In this document: in pieces, positions 8,276 to 16,228 of the stretch | How the letters are laid out: each line of letters opens with the position of its first letter | Position numbering within the stretch: the stretch's first letter is position 1 | NCBI GenBank assembly: GCA_028283825.1 | Contig: JAPWJW010000003.1 | Coordinates: 1,201,501-1,265,500 of the forward strand | Direction of reading: 5' to 3' | DNA length: 64,000 nt | DNA from: Azospirillaceae bacterium | GTDB taxonomy: Bacteria > Pseudomonadota > Alphaproteobacteria > Azospirillales > Azospirillaceae | Made by a program: the position numbers and the translations under genes | The notes under the pieces: model-generated | The model's input: the letters and a program-made list of their open reading frames with translations, nothing else | Databases searched by the model: none | What the model was told of the DNA's origin: nothing

Positions 8276-9094
8276 TCAACCCGGGGTGAGCACCTGACGA
8301 CGGGTGCGGCCCAGGGTCAGGCCATAGAAGCGGGCCAGCATGACGGCGTTGGCGCCCCAGCCGACGGCGTAGAGGCCGACGCTGACGGCGTAGCTGGCGG
8401 CGATCTCGATGGGGTCGGTCAGGCGGCTGAACACCAGGGTGATCAGCAGCGGCAGCACCGTCAGCAGACTGAGCGCCGTCAGGCGCACCGACATGCCCCG
8501 GGTGGCGATCCAGCCCTGGCGGAAGGACGCGATGCCGCCCGTCGCCACCGGCACCACCCCCACCATCAGCCGGCTGTAGACACCGGCCATGATCAGCAAG
8601 GGTGGCAGGGCGGCGACGGCGGCCAGGCCGTCCACCACGGATTCCGGCATCTCCATCCCTAAGGCCACCAAGGCGCTGTTGAGCGCCGCCAGCGACGGGA
8701 ACAGCAGGGCCAGCACCGGCAGGGTGGTGACGGCCGCCGCCAGCGACCAGCCGAGATAGGCCAGTTCACGCCCCCCCAGGCTGGGGCTGAGGAAGGCGAC
8801 GCCGTCGTCCGCCAGCAGCACCCAGCGCGCCCACCAGATCTGCATGCGGGCATAGAACCAGTAATGGAAGATCAGGGGCAGCAGGTAGAAGGGCAGGACA
8901 TCGTCCTCCCACGCCTGTTCCTGCGCCGGGTCCACCGGCCGGGGGTGGGTCAGGGCGATGATGACGTAAAGCGTCAGCATGACCAGCGCTGGCATGCCGG
9001 CGAAACGCATGGTCCGCCCGGGATCGGACAGCACCTCGCGGAACGCGGCCACGGCTTCGTGCCAAATCATCGGCTTGCGCCGCACATCCTCCAT
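8276..9094 (-). CDS. Multi-pass membrane protein of unknown function
   Basis: The protein from ATG 9094 is 272 residues; an upstream in-frame ATG at 9145 would add 17 residues without conserved appearance. After a short cytosolic segment (KPMIWHEAVAAFREVL) there are about six hydrophobic stretches, among them MPALVMLTLYVIIALT, LPLIFHYWFY, LAAAVTTLPVLALLFP, LTALSLLTVLPLLITLV and the C-terminal VGLYAVGWGANAVMLA. The layout resembles Yip1-like or DUF-type integral membrane proteins, but no motif allows a firm family. It is divergent from the epimerase gene starting at 9236. No substrate or partner can be proposed from the sequence. Confidence 0.75.
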   Translation of the reverse strand: MEDVRRKPMIWHEAVAAFREVLSDPGRTMRFAGMPALVMLTLYVIIALTHPRPVDPAQEQAWEDDVLPFYLLPLIFHYWFYARMQIWWARWVLLADDGVAFLSPSLGGRELAYLGWSLAAAVTTLPVLALLFPSLAALNSALVALGMEMPESVVDGLAAVAALPPLLIMAGVYSRLMVGVVPVATGGIASFRQGWIATRGMSVRLTALSLLTVLPLLITLVFSRLTDPIEIAASYAVSVGLYAVGWGANAVMLARFYGLTLGRTRRQVLTPG

Positions 9095-9235
9095 GACCAC
9101 TGTACCTCGACTCCGTCCCCGCGTGACCGCCCCACCGGCCCACACAAGGGCGACAATGCCGGATCGCGCACGCCGGTGCTAAGCGTTATGTTGCCGCGCC
9201 CCCAAAGCGCTAATCCCTGTTCCGCCGGAAACCGC

Positions 9236-10219
9236 ATGCCCGCCACCCTGACCGTCCTGACGGAAACCTTCCCCATTCGCGGCACCTTCCGCATTTCCCG
9301 CGGCGCCAAGACCGAGGCCGTGGTGGTGGTGGCCGAGGTGCGGACGGACGACGGCCTGGTGGGGCGGGGCGAATGCGTGCCCTACGCCCGCTATGGCGAG
9401 ACGGTGGCCGGCGTGGTGGCGGCGCTGAGGGCGCTGGGACCCGTCGTGGATCTGGACCGCACCAGCCTGCAAACCCGCCTGCCGCCGGGTGCCGCCCGCA
9501 ACGCGCTGGATTGCGCGCTGTGGGATCTGGAGGCCAAGCGGACCGGCGTGCCCGCCTGGCGCCTGGCCGGCCTGGTGACACCGCCGGGGCCGGTGGACAC
9601 CTGCTTCACCCTGTCGGTGGACACGGCCGAGAACATGGGCCGGGCCGCCCTTGCCGCCGCGCATTGCCCGCTGCTGAAACTGAAGCTGACCGGCGAGGGC
9701 GACCTGGAGCGGGTAGCGGCGGTGCGGGAGAACGCCCCCCGGGCCCGCCTGATCGTCGATGCCAACGAGGGCTGGACGCTGGATCAGCTGGACCGCTACG
9801 CCCCGACGCTGGCGGCCCTGGGCGTGGAATTGCTGGAACAGCCGCTGCCGGCCGGCCAGGACGCGGCACTGGCGGGCTATGCCTGCCCCATCCCGCTGGG
9901 CGCCGATGAATCGGTGCACGGGCTGGACAGCTTGGAAATGCTGGCCGGCCGCTACCAGGTGGCGAACATCAAGCTGGACAAGACCGGCGGCCTGACCGAG
10001 GCCCTGGCCCTGAAGGCCGCGTGCGCGGCGGCGGGCATGAAGGTCATGGTCGGCTGCATGGTGGCGACATCCCTGTCCATGGCGCCCGCCCACCTGCTGG
10101 CCCAGGGGGCCGCCTTCGTCGATCTGGACGGACCCCTGCTGCTGGACCGCGACCGGGCGCCTGGCCTGCGATACGAAGGCACCACGGCCTTCCCGCCCCC
10201 GCCCGCCTTATGGGGATGA
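9236..10219 (+). CDS. Enolase-superfamily dipeptide/amino-acid epimerase
   Basis: The 327-residue protein belongs to the muconate-lactonizing subgroup of the enolase superfamily. It shows the first catalytic lysine in KLKLTG, metal ligands in VDANEGW (Asp), EQPLP (Glu) and GADES (Asp), and the second catalytic lysine in NIKLDKTGG. The KxK plus DxxK arrangement is that of L-Ala-D/L-Glu dipeptide epimerases and the related N-acetyl-D-glutamate racemase DgcA. These act on peptidoglycan-derived dipeptides or on acylated D-amino acids; which applies is not decided by the sequence, and no murein-peptide uptake gene is adjacent. The ATG at 9236 begins MPATLTVLTETF, matching the usual start of the capping domain. 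Confidence 0.85.
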   Translation: MPATLTVLTETFPIRGTFRISRGAKTEAVVVVAEVRTDDGLVGRGECVPYARYGETVAGVVAALRALGPVVDLDRTSLQTRLPPGAARNALDCALWDLEAKRTGVPAWRLAGLVTPPGPVDTCFTLSVDTAENMGRAALAAAHCPLLKLKLTGEGDLERVAAVRENAPRARLIVDANEGWTLDQLDRYAPTLAALGVELLEQPLPAGQDAALAGYACPIPLGADESVHGLDSLEMLAGRYQVANIKLDKTGGLTEALALKAACAAAGMKVMVGCMVATSLSMAPAHLLAQGAAFVDLDGPLLLDRDRAPGLRYEGTTAFPPPPALWG

Positions 10220-10257
10220 TGGGCGTCCTAATCCAAGGGCTTATACCACAGGCCCCT

Positions 10258-10349
10258 CCCCTTTAGGCCGCTGGGCGTCCCCTCGGCCGAAACGCCTCCC
10301 CCCTGGGGCCTACGCCCAAGGGCTCTCTTCGCTTTTGGCCTAAAAGGGG
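10258..10349. repeat. Inverted repeat and possible decayed hairpin element before the kinase gene
   Basis: CCCCTTTAGGCC at 10258-10269 is complementary, apart from one extra base, to GGCCTAAAAGGGG at 10337-10349. Between them GGCGT (10274-10278) can pair with ACGCC (10292-10296). The stretch GAAACGCC...GGGGCCTACG resembles the 3' end of repeat copy R1 with part of hairpins 2 and 3 deleted. It occupies most of 10220-10389, which has no gene. Confidence 0.45.
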
Positions 10350-10389
10350 ATTAACTCATGGGCTTGAAGATAAACGTCCGGTTGGGGCC

Positions 10390-12171
10390 ATGCTGAATCG
10401 TATCCTGGGTCGCGAGCAGGTTGAACAGCGCGGGGAATTGGCCCGTCTGCGGGCCGAAAACGCCGCGCTGAAGGCGGAGAACGTGCTGCTGAACCGCCTG
10501 GCCGCACCCGCGCCCCTGCTGGCCTTCGTGCAGGACACCGACCTGCGCTACACCTGGGCCAAGGGGCCCGTCGCCGCCTTCGGTCCCGGCGTGCTGGGCC
10601 TGACCGACCTGGACATCCGCAACGGCCGGGGCAAGAGTGCGGAAGGCTTCACCACCCTGCACGCCATCAAGGGCCGCATCCTGGAAACGGGTCGCGGTGA
10701 ACGGCACATGTTCCGCCTGGAAATCCCGGGCGAGGTGGAAAGCCGGCTGTTCGACCTGGTGCTGGAACCCAACCGCGACGCCGCCGGCGCCATTGTCGGC
10801 ATCGTCGGCCTGGGCCTGGACATCACGGTGGAGGCGGCGCGCCGCGGCGCCGTGGCGCTGGCCGAGGCCCAGGCGGTGAAGGCGGAGGCGGAACGCGCCA
10901 ACCGCGCCAAGTCCCGCTTCCTGGCCGCCGCCAGCCATGATCTGCGCCAGCCCTTCCAGGCCATGCGCCTGTTCCTGCACCTGCTGGAGGTGCGGCTGAC
11001 CGATGACGGGCAGCGCGACCTGGCCACCAAGCTGACGGAATCGCTGGACGCGACTGAGGAGCTGCTGAACACCCTGGTGCAGATCTCGGCACTGGAATCC
11101 GCGACCGTCACGCCCGCCCCTACCCGTTTCGCCCTGTCGTCGCTACTGGAACGGCTGGCGGGGGAATTCCGCCCGGTGGCCGCCGCCAACGGCGTGACGC
11201 TGCGCCATGTGCCCACCCAGGCGCAGGTGGACAGCGACCCCGTGCTGATCGACCGCATGGTGCGCAACCTGATCGTCAACGCCGTCCGCCACACCCGCCA
11301 GGGCAGCATCCTGATCGGCTGCCGCCGCCGGGGCGGCACGGTGCAGTTGCAGGTATGGGACACCGGCTGCGGCATCCCGGCCGACCAGTTGCCCTTCATT
11401 TTCGATGAGTTCTATCGCGGTGAGGCCGTGGCCACCAGCCAACCGCCCGCAGCCAAGACGCCGAACAAGCGCGACGCCCAGGGTGCCGGGCACGGCCTGG
11501 GCCTGGGTCTGGCCATCGTCAAGAAGACAGCCACCCTGCTAGGCCTGACGGTCACCGCCACCTCCACCCCCAACCGGGGGTCGGGTTTCATCATCACCCT
11601 GCCGCTGGCCGAACCGGTGCGGGCACCCGCGCCCAAGCCCGTGCTGGTGACCGAAGCGCGTCCGGCGCCCACCCCGGTGCCGGTGGCGGCGGCCGTGCCC
11701 GACAGCGAACCCGCCGCCGGCGTGCTGGTGGCCCTGCTGGAGGATGACCCGCTGCAACTGGCGGCGCTGGAGGCGATGGTGGAGGATTGGGGCTGCATTC
11801 CACTGGCCGCCCCCACGCCGGAAGAGCTATTCGCCGGCCTGGACGGCACGGACGCGGTTCCCCGCCTGGTGATTTCCGACAACCGCCTGCCCGGCAACCG
11901 GCGCGGCATGGACATCATCGCCGAGATCCGCAAGCGCTACGGCCAGGATGTCGGCGGCATGCTGGTGACCGGCGATACCGACCCACAGCTGATGGAGCAG
12001 GCCAAGGCCGCCGGCATCATCGTGGTGCACAAGCCCATCGCCCCGCCGCGCCTGCAGCGCCTGGTGATGGAGGCATTGCAGAACGGCACCGCCGGGGAGG
12101 GCGCCCCGGCGGCACGCAGCCCGGAGATCAGTCCCGGAAGTTCTCGTATTGCAGCGGCTGCTCGATCTTGA
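10390..12171 (+). CDS. Hybrid sensor histidine kinase/response regulator
   Basis: A cytosolic 593-residue hybrid kinase. A short coiled coil (ELARLRAENAALKAEN) precedes a PAS-like domain (about 45-155), then the phospho-acceptor motif ASHDLRQPFQAM, the ATPase N box NLIVNAVRHT, G1 box DTGCGIP and G2 box GHGLGLGLAIV, a Pro/Ala-rich linker, and a receiver domain (about 440-560) with LLEDDP, the phospho-acceptor Asp in ISDNRLP and the Lys in VVHKP. The HDLRQPFQAM box places it in a large proteobacterial family of cytosolic hybrid kinases. No response-regulator partner is adjacent. The last 44 bases overlap the 3' end of yajQ on the other strand. No membrane segment is present, so the signal is probably intracellular. 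Confidence 0.92.
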   Translation: MLNRILGREQVEQRGELARLRAENAALKAENVLLNRLAAPAPLLAFVQDTDLRYTWAKGPVAAFGPGVLGLTDLDIRNGRGKSAEGFTTLHAIKGRILETGRGERHMFRLEIPGEVESRLFDLVLEPNRDAAGAIVGIVGLGLDITVEAARRGAVALAEAQAVKAEAERANRAKSRFLAAASHDLRQPFQAMRLFLHLLEVRLTDDGQRDLATKLTESLDATEELLNTLVQISALESATVTPAPTRFALSSLLERLAGEFRPVAAANGVTLRHVPTQAQVDSDPVLIDRMVRNLIVNAVRHTRQGSILIGCRRRGGTVQLQVWDTGCGIPADQLPFIFDEFYRGEAVATSQPPAAKTPNKRDAQGAGHGLGLGLAIVKKTATLLGLTVTATSTPNRGSGFIITLPLAEPVRAPAPKPVLVTEARPAPTPVPVAAAVPDSEPAAGVLVALLEDDPLQLAALEAMVEDWGCIPLAAPTPEELFAGLDGTDAVPRLVISDNRLPGNRRGMDIIAEIRKRYGQDVGGMLVTGDTDPQLMEQAKAAGIIVVHKPIAPPRLQRLVMEALQNGTAGEGAPAARSPEISPGSSRIAAAARS

Positions 12172-12613
12172 GGCCCTTCACCATGCGGATGGCGTCCTGA
12201 AGGTCGTCGATCTTCTTGCCGGTCACCCGCAGCTCCTCGCCCTGGATGGCGGCCTGGACCTTCATCTTGCTGTCCTTGATGGCCTTGACGATGGTCTTGG
12301 CCAATTCCTTGTCGATGCCCTGGCGCACCGTCACGGTCTGACGGCGGGCGTCGCCGGCGGCGCGCTCATCCGTACCCCAGTCCAGGCAGCCCACCTCCAG
12401 CTTGCGGCGGGTCAGGTGGACCTTCAGCATCTCCTGCATCTGCGACAGCTTGGGCGCGTCATCGGCCACGATGGTGATGACGTTGTCCTTGTGTTCGATC
12501 GTGCACTTGGCACCCTTGAAGTCGAAACGCTGGCCCAGTTCCCGCACCACGCCGGCGATGGCGTTGTCGACCTCGGCCTTGTCGGTCTTGGAAACGATGT
12601 CGAAGGACGGCAT
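12128..12613 (-). CDS. yajQ: YajQ family nucleotide-binding protein
   Basis: A 161-residue protein with the diagnostic start MPSFDIVSK, the central GCLDWGTDE segment and the conserved C-terminal QPLQYENFRD. YajQ proteins have two ferredoxin-like folds, bind nucleotides, and in Xanthomonas a member is a cyclic-di-GMP effector; the role here is not known. The ATG at 12613 is chosen because the family always begins MPSFD; an upstream ATG at 12661 would only add non-conserved residues. The stop codon region overlaps the C-terminal coding part of the hybrid kinase by 44 bases in a tail-to-tail arrangement. Confidence 0.95.
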   Translation of the reverse strand: MPSFDIVSKTDKAEVDNAIAGVVRELGQRFDFKGAKCTIEHKDNVITIVADDAPKLSQMQEMLKVHLTRRKLEVGCLDWGTDERAAGDARRQTVTVRQGIDKELAKTIVKAIKDSKMKVQAAIQGEELRVTGKKIDDLQDAIRMVKGLKIEQPLQYENFRD

Positions 12614-12928
12614 GGCTTTCAGGCTCCCCGAATGTTGGAATAAAGCATGTGGACAAGGCACCGTGGAAACGGCGCCGGACGCCCGGTTCTAGCATGCGCG
12701 CGATGGCGCGTGCATCCCCGGCTTGGGGGCGCGGCCCAGATGCGTGAGGGCGCGCGCGGTTCGCGGCGGCGTCATAACCGCGCAACACCTGCGTTGTTTC
12801 TGGGTCGCACCCCCCAAGATTTTGTTGCGATACGGGGTGTAGCGGGTCAAACATACCGCATCCGGAAAGGTCGGGCCTTCGGGCCACCCCGGGGCGTTTA
12901 TCGCGGGTTCATCGGGCGGACTTCATAC
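12614..12928. other. Divergent intergenic region between yajQ and amidase
   Basis: This 315-bp stretch separates two divergent genes and should contain both promoters. It includes a GC palindrome (GCATGCGC...GCGCGTGC near 12691) and a less GC-rich patch (AAGATTTTGTTGCGATAC, about 12817-12834) upstream of the amidase. I see no convincing promoter hexamers, RNA gene or coding sequence. Confidence 0.4.
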
Positions 12929-13741
12929 ATGGATCGCAGGGCCATACTCCGGCTTGCCGTGGGGATACCCTTCCTGGGCGTGAACGGCCTGGTACGTCCG
13001 GGCCAGGCGGAAACCCTGTTGCAGCCGGCGGCCGCGCGCACCGGTGCGGCCCGTCCGCCGCGCCTGGTCATGCTGGACCCCGGCCATGGCGGCAAGGACC
13101 CCGGCGCCATCGGTGCGGCCAACGGCACGTATGAGAAGGACGTGACCCTGGACCTGGCCAAGGAATTGGCCCTGCAACTGCGCCGGACCCAGGGCCTGAA
13201 CGCCGCGCTGACGCGTGAGGACGACCACTTCCTGGAACTGGGCGAACGGGTGGACGTGGCCCGCCAGGCCCAGGCCGACCTGTTCCTGTCCATCCACGCC
13301 GACAGCGCCCCCAACGCCGGCGCCCGCGGCCTGTCCGCGTATACCCTGTCGGAAAAGGCGTCGGACGCCTTCTCCCAGGCGCTGGCGGACAAGGAAAACT
13401 ATGCCGACCGCCTGGGCCTGGACCTGAAGCATACCAAGCCGGCGGTGGCCGACATCCTGATGGACCTGGCCACCCGCCGCACCAAGACCGCTTCGCTGCA
13501 AGCGCGCCAGAGCCTGGTGCGGGGTGCGGGGCGCGATCTGCACCTGCTGGAAAACCCCATGCGTTCCGCCAACTTCGTCGTGCTGAAGGCGCCGGACATC
13601 CCGTCGGTGCTGGTGGAGACGGGGTTCCTGTCCAACCGCCAGGACGAGGCGCTGCTGCGCGACCCGGCCCAGCGCAAGCGCATCGCCGGCATCCTGGCGC
13701 GCGAACTGGCGGCCCTGCTGGCCTCGCCCACCTTCGCCTGA
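12929..13741 (+). CDS. amiC: Tat-exported N-acetylmuramoyl-L-alanine amidase
   Basis: The 270-residue protein is an Amidase_3 zinc enzyme that cleaves the stem peptide from N-acetylmuramic acid during septum splitting. Zinc ligands are visible in DPGHGGKDPGA (His), NGTYEKD (Glu) and SIHAD (His), and the catalytic Glu in VLVETGFLSN. The N-terminus MDRRAILRLAVGIPFLG contains the twin Arg followed by a hydrophobic stretch, typical of the Tat export known for AmiA and AmiC. Compared with E. coli AmiC there is no AMIN domain, so septal targeting must differ. The ATG at 12929 gives exactly the Tat signal; longer in-frame starts would bury it. An unrelated lipoprotein gene follows after 53 bp on the same strand. 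Confidence 0.93.
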   Translation: MDRRAILRLAVGIPFLGVNGLVRPGQAETLLQPAAARTGAARPPRLVMLDPGHGGKDPGAIGAANGTYEKDVTLDLAKELALQLRRTQGLNAALTREDDHFLELGERVDVARQAQADLFLSIHADSAPNAGARGLSAYTLSEKASDAFSQALADKENYADRLGLDLKHTKPAVADILMDLATRRTKTASLQARQSLVRGAGRDLHLLENPMRSANFVVLKAPDIPSVLVETGFLSNRQDEALLRDPAQRKRIAGILARELAALLASPTFA

Positions 13742-13794
13742 CCAACCACCGTTCCAAGCCCCGCTTTTTAAAAACAGGGACCAAGGCTCAGCCC

Positions 13795-14412
13795 ATGACC
13801 GTCGCCACCAACCGCCCGCATCGCCGCACCGACCGCGCGTCCCTGTTGCTGGCCGGTCTGGTGCCGGCGGGCCTGATGGTGATGGGCCTGGCGCTGGCCG
13901 GCTGCGCCTCGCCGGGGCCGGAGTCGCCGGAACTGGCCCGTCAGCGCGCCGAGGCGGCGGCCGAGGTGCCGGCGGTGCCCGATGGCCAGATTGATGAGCA
14001 AATCCATGGCCTTTGGAAGGATAAGAGCCCGGAACTGAACAGCCGGCTGAACATCACCGTGAACCGGGGCGAGGTGCTGCTGACCGGCAACGCCCGCGAC
14101 CCTGATATGCGGGTGGATGCGGTGCGGCTGGCCTGGCAGGCGGATGGCGTTCGCAAAGTTATCAATGAAATCAAGATCGCGGACGAGAGCAGCCTGTCCG
14201 ACAGCGCCACCGACACCTGGATCAGCACCAAGTTGTGGGCCGCCCTGCTGCTGGATGGCAGCATCCGGTCCACCAACTACAGCATCGAAACCGTCAATCA
14301 GGTGGTCTACATCATGGGCGTCGCCCGCAGCGGGGTGGAACTGGAAGCCGTGCTGCAGCATGCCCGTGAATTGCCCCGCGTCCGCCAGGTTGTGAATTAT
14401 GTCCGTCGTTGA
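13795..14412 (+). CDS. BON-domain lipoprotein
   Basis: A 205-residue lipoprotein: basic N-terminus (NRPHRRTDR), hydrophobic segment and lipobox LAGC near residue 42. The mature part contains two BON-like segments, seen from the repeated pattern of a helix, beta strand and final V-strand: SRLNITVNRGEVLLTG with VDAVRLAWQADGVRKVIN, and TNYSIETVNQVVYIMG with VLQHARELPRVRQVVNYV. BON domains bind phospholipid or outer-membrane surfaces; the arrangement resembles the outer-membrane lipoprotein DolP (YraP), which links membrane integrity to amidase activity. Its place directly after an amidase gene is compatible with that. It overlaps the next gene by 14 bases. Confidence 0.88.
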   Translation: MTVATNRPHRRTDRASLLLAGLVPAGLMVMGLALAGCASPGPESPELARQRAEAAAEVPAVPDGQIDEQIHGLWKDKSPELNSRLNITVNRGEVLLTGNARDPDMRVDAVRLAWQADGVRKVINEIKIADESSLSDSATDTWISTKLWAALLLDGSIRSTNYSIETVNQVVYIMGVARSGVELEAVLQHARELPRVRQVVNYVRR

Positions 14413-15796
14413 GCGTGTTGCCGTGCGTTCTTCTTTCCTGGTCCTGCCCGTCATCGCCCTGCTGCTGCTGACGTCGCCGATGGCGTCGGCGGCCGGACAG
14501 CCCATTCCGGGCCTGGCCGGCAACCAGACGCTGCCCGACGCCCAGGCCATGGCCAACCGCCAGTTCGTGCAGGCCATGGACGCCATCCGCAAGGCGGACC
14601 AGAGCTATGACCTGGCGGAACAGACCCGCCTGTTGCAGCAGGCCGACAAGCTGCTGTCCAACATCCTGGTGCAAAGCCCGGAAAGCCCGCTGGCGGTGCA
14701 GCTGTCCACCAACCAGTTCGTGGGCGATTTCGACTACAACGACTTCAAGTCGCGCATCCGCAGCCTGGCCTGCAACGAGGCGCAGTCCACCGGCTGCTTC
14801 CTCTATCGCATCGAGGGGCTGATCCAGCCGGTCGATTATCCCATCACCGCCCCGCGCTGGGATTGGCTGTCGCTGGCCGTCGCCCATTACCACCTGGGTG
14901 ACAAGGACCGCACCAAGCAGATCATCGCGCCCTTCATCGCCGCCTTCCGCCGTGCCCCGCCGGTGACCGACACCGGCCGCGACCTGTTCCTGGGCCGCGC
15001 CCTGTCGCTGACGGGCGAGGTGGACATGGCGCTGGACATCACCCGGCGCATCAACGATTGCTCCACCCGCATCTACAACCTGACCGACATCAGCCAGGCC
15101 TTGATGTGGAAGGGCGACAAGGCCCAGGCCGGCAAGCTGGTGGATGAGGCGGCGGAATACGCCCAGGCCAACAACTGCGCCTGGGAACTGGGCCTGGTGG
15201 CCGAGGGTTTCTACAAGACCGGCAACGAAGCGCGCGCCCACACCATGTTCCTGAACACGGTGGAGGAGCAGTTCTCGCGCTTCAAGGACCGCAAAGGCAA
15301 TTGCTGCGCCCCGGAACTAGCCGTGGCCGCCGGCGACCTGGGCGACCCCAACCTGGCGCTGGGCCTGCTGCGCACCGTGCAGCAGGAAAGCCCCTGGACC
15401 ATCCCGGCCGTGCTGGGCCGCCTGGGCGCCCGGGGCGAGATGCAGCTGGCCACGACCTATGCCGAGCAGGTGCAGGACAGCGACATCAAGGCCGAGACCT
15501 TCGTGCAGTTGCTGGCCGACGCGCTGAAGACCGGCGACCGCAAGCAGGCGGAGGCGCTGTCCGGCCGCATCGACAAGCTGCTGTCGGCCGGCACCGACCC
15601 CAAGCCCCTGATCCTGGCCCAGCGCGCCCGCGCCGACAAACTGCTGTTCAAGGATCAACGCTGGCGCAACACCTATCTCGCCGGCCTGTCGGCGGCCGAG
15701 CGCAGCACCACCGGCGACACCCAGCGCAAGGACATCGCGGTCCCGATGCTGGCGGCCCTGGTGGAAATCGAGACCGGCACGCCGATGCTGCAGTAA
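14399..15796 (+). CDS. Exported TPR-like repeat protein
   Basis: A 465-residue protein with a signal sequence (VLPVIALLLLTSPMASAAG). The rest is alpha-helical repeat sequence with TPR-like pairs, for example AEQTRLLQQADKLLSNILVQ, WLSLAVAHYHLGDKDRTKQI, LFLGRALSLTGEVDMALDI and ALMWKGDKAQAGKLVDEAA. Three to four Cys positions (ACNEAQSTGCF, NDCSTR, GNCCAP) suggest disulphides in the periplasm. It starts inside the BON lipoprotein gene (14-base overlap), so the two are translationally coupled and probably act together at the envelope. No enzymatic motif is seen, and the specific function is unknown. A strong bidirectional terminator follows immediately. Confidence 0.8.
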   Translation: MSVVERVAVRSSFLVLPVIALLLLTSPMASAAGQPIPGLAGNQTLPDAQAMANRQFVQAMDAIRKADQSYDLAEQTRLLQQADKLLSNILVQSPESPLAVQLSTNQFVGDFDYNDFKSRIRSLACNEAQSTGCFLYRIEGLIQPVDYPITAPRWDWLSLAVAHYHLGDKDRTKQIIAPFIAAFRRAPPVTDTGRDLFLGRALSLTGEVDMALDITRRINDCSTRIYNLTDISQALMWKGDKAQAGKLVDEAAEYAQANNCAWELGLVAEGFYKTGNEARAHTMFLNTVEEQFSRFKDRKGNCCAPELAVAAGDLGDPNLALGLLRTVQQESPWTIPAVLGRLGARGEMQLATTYAEQVQDSDIKAETFVQLLADALKTGDRKQAEALSGRIDKLLSAGTDPKPLILAQRARADKLLFKDQRWRNTYLAGLSAAERSTTGDTQRKDIAVPMLAALVEIETGTPMLQ

Positions 15797-15823
15797 AAAG
15801 GGCCCCGATTGGGGGCCCTTTTT
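15795..15823. terminator. Bidirectional intrinsic terminator
   Basis: A 12-bp stem AAAAAGGGCCCC / GGGGCCCTTTTT with a short loop starts at the TAA of the TPR exoprotein. T-runs flank it on both strands, so it can stop transcription in both directions. Confidence 0.85.
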
Positions 15824-15842
15824 ACTGCCTTGGTCCTGAATT

Positions 15843-16205
15843 CCTCAAGCGCCGGCGTCCCCATCCGGGGACTTGGCTATCCTCGCATTCCAGTCCGCTC
15901 ACGCTACCCGGAATGCTGCGGCGGACGCCGTCGCGTCCTTGTCGCTACGCTTCCTTTTCCTTCTTGTCCCTCAAGCGCCGGCGTCCCCATCCGGGGACTT
16001 GGCTATCCTCGCATTCCAGTCCGCTCACGCTACCCGGAATGCTGCGGCGGACGCCGTCGCGTCCTTGTCGCTACGCTTCCTTTTTTCCTTCTTGTCCCTC
16101 AAGCGCCGGCGTCCCCATCCGGGGACTTGGCTATCCTCGCATTCCAGTCCGCTCACGCTACCCGGAATGCTGCGGCGGACGCGGTCGCGTCCTTGGCGCT
16201 ACACT
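15843..16205 (+). repeat. Tandem array of three-hairpin repeats, copies R2a-c
   Basis: Three nearly identical units start at 15843, 15969 and 16097 (periods 126 and 128 bp; the difference is two T residues in the joint). Each carries hairpin 1 GTCCCC-ATCC-GGGGAC, hairpin 2 arms GCATTCC/GGAATGC and hairpin 3 GGACGC-CGTC-GCGTCC (GGTC loop in the third). Units are joined by pyrimidine-rich spacers of about 20 bp. The third unit is truncated after hairpin 3. The near-identity points to recent amplification. The array fills the gap between two convergent genes. Confidence 0.9.
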
Positions 16206-16228
16206 CCGGGTGCACCGGGGCTGAAAGG

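Noticed and set aside
15843-16205. CRISPR array
   Set aside because: Units of about 126 bp are adjacent with a constant joint, no unique spacers and no cas genes.
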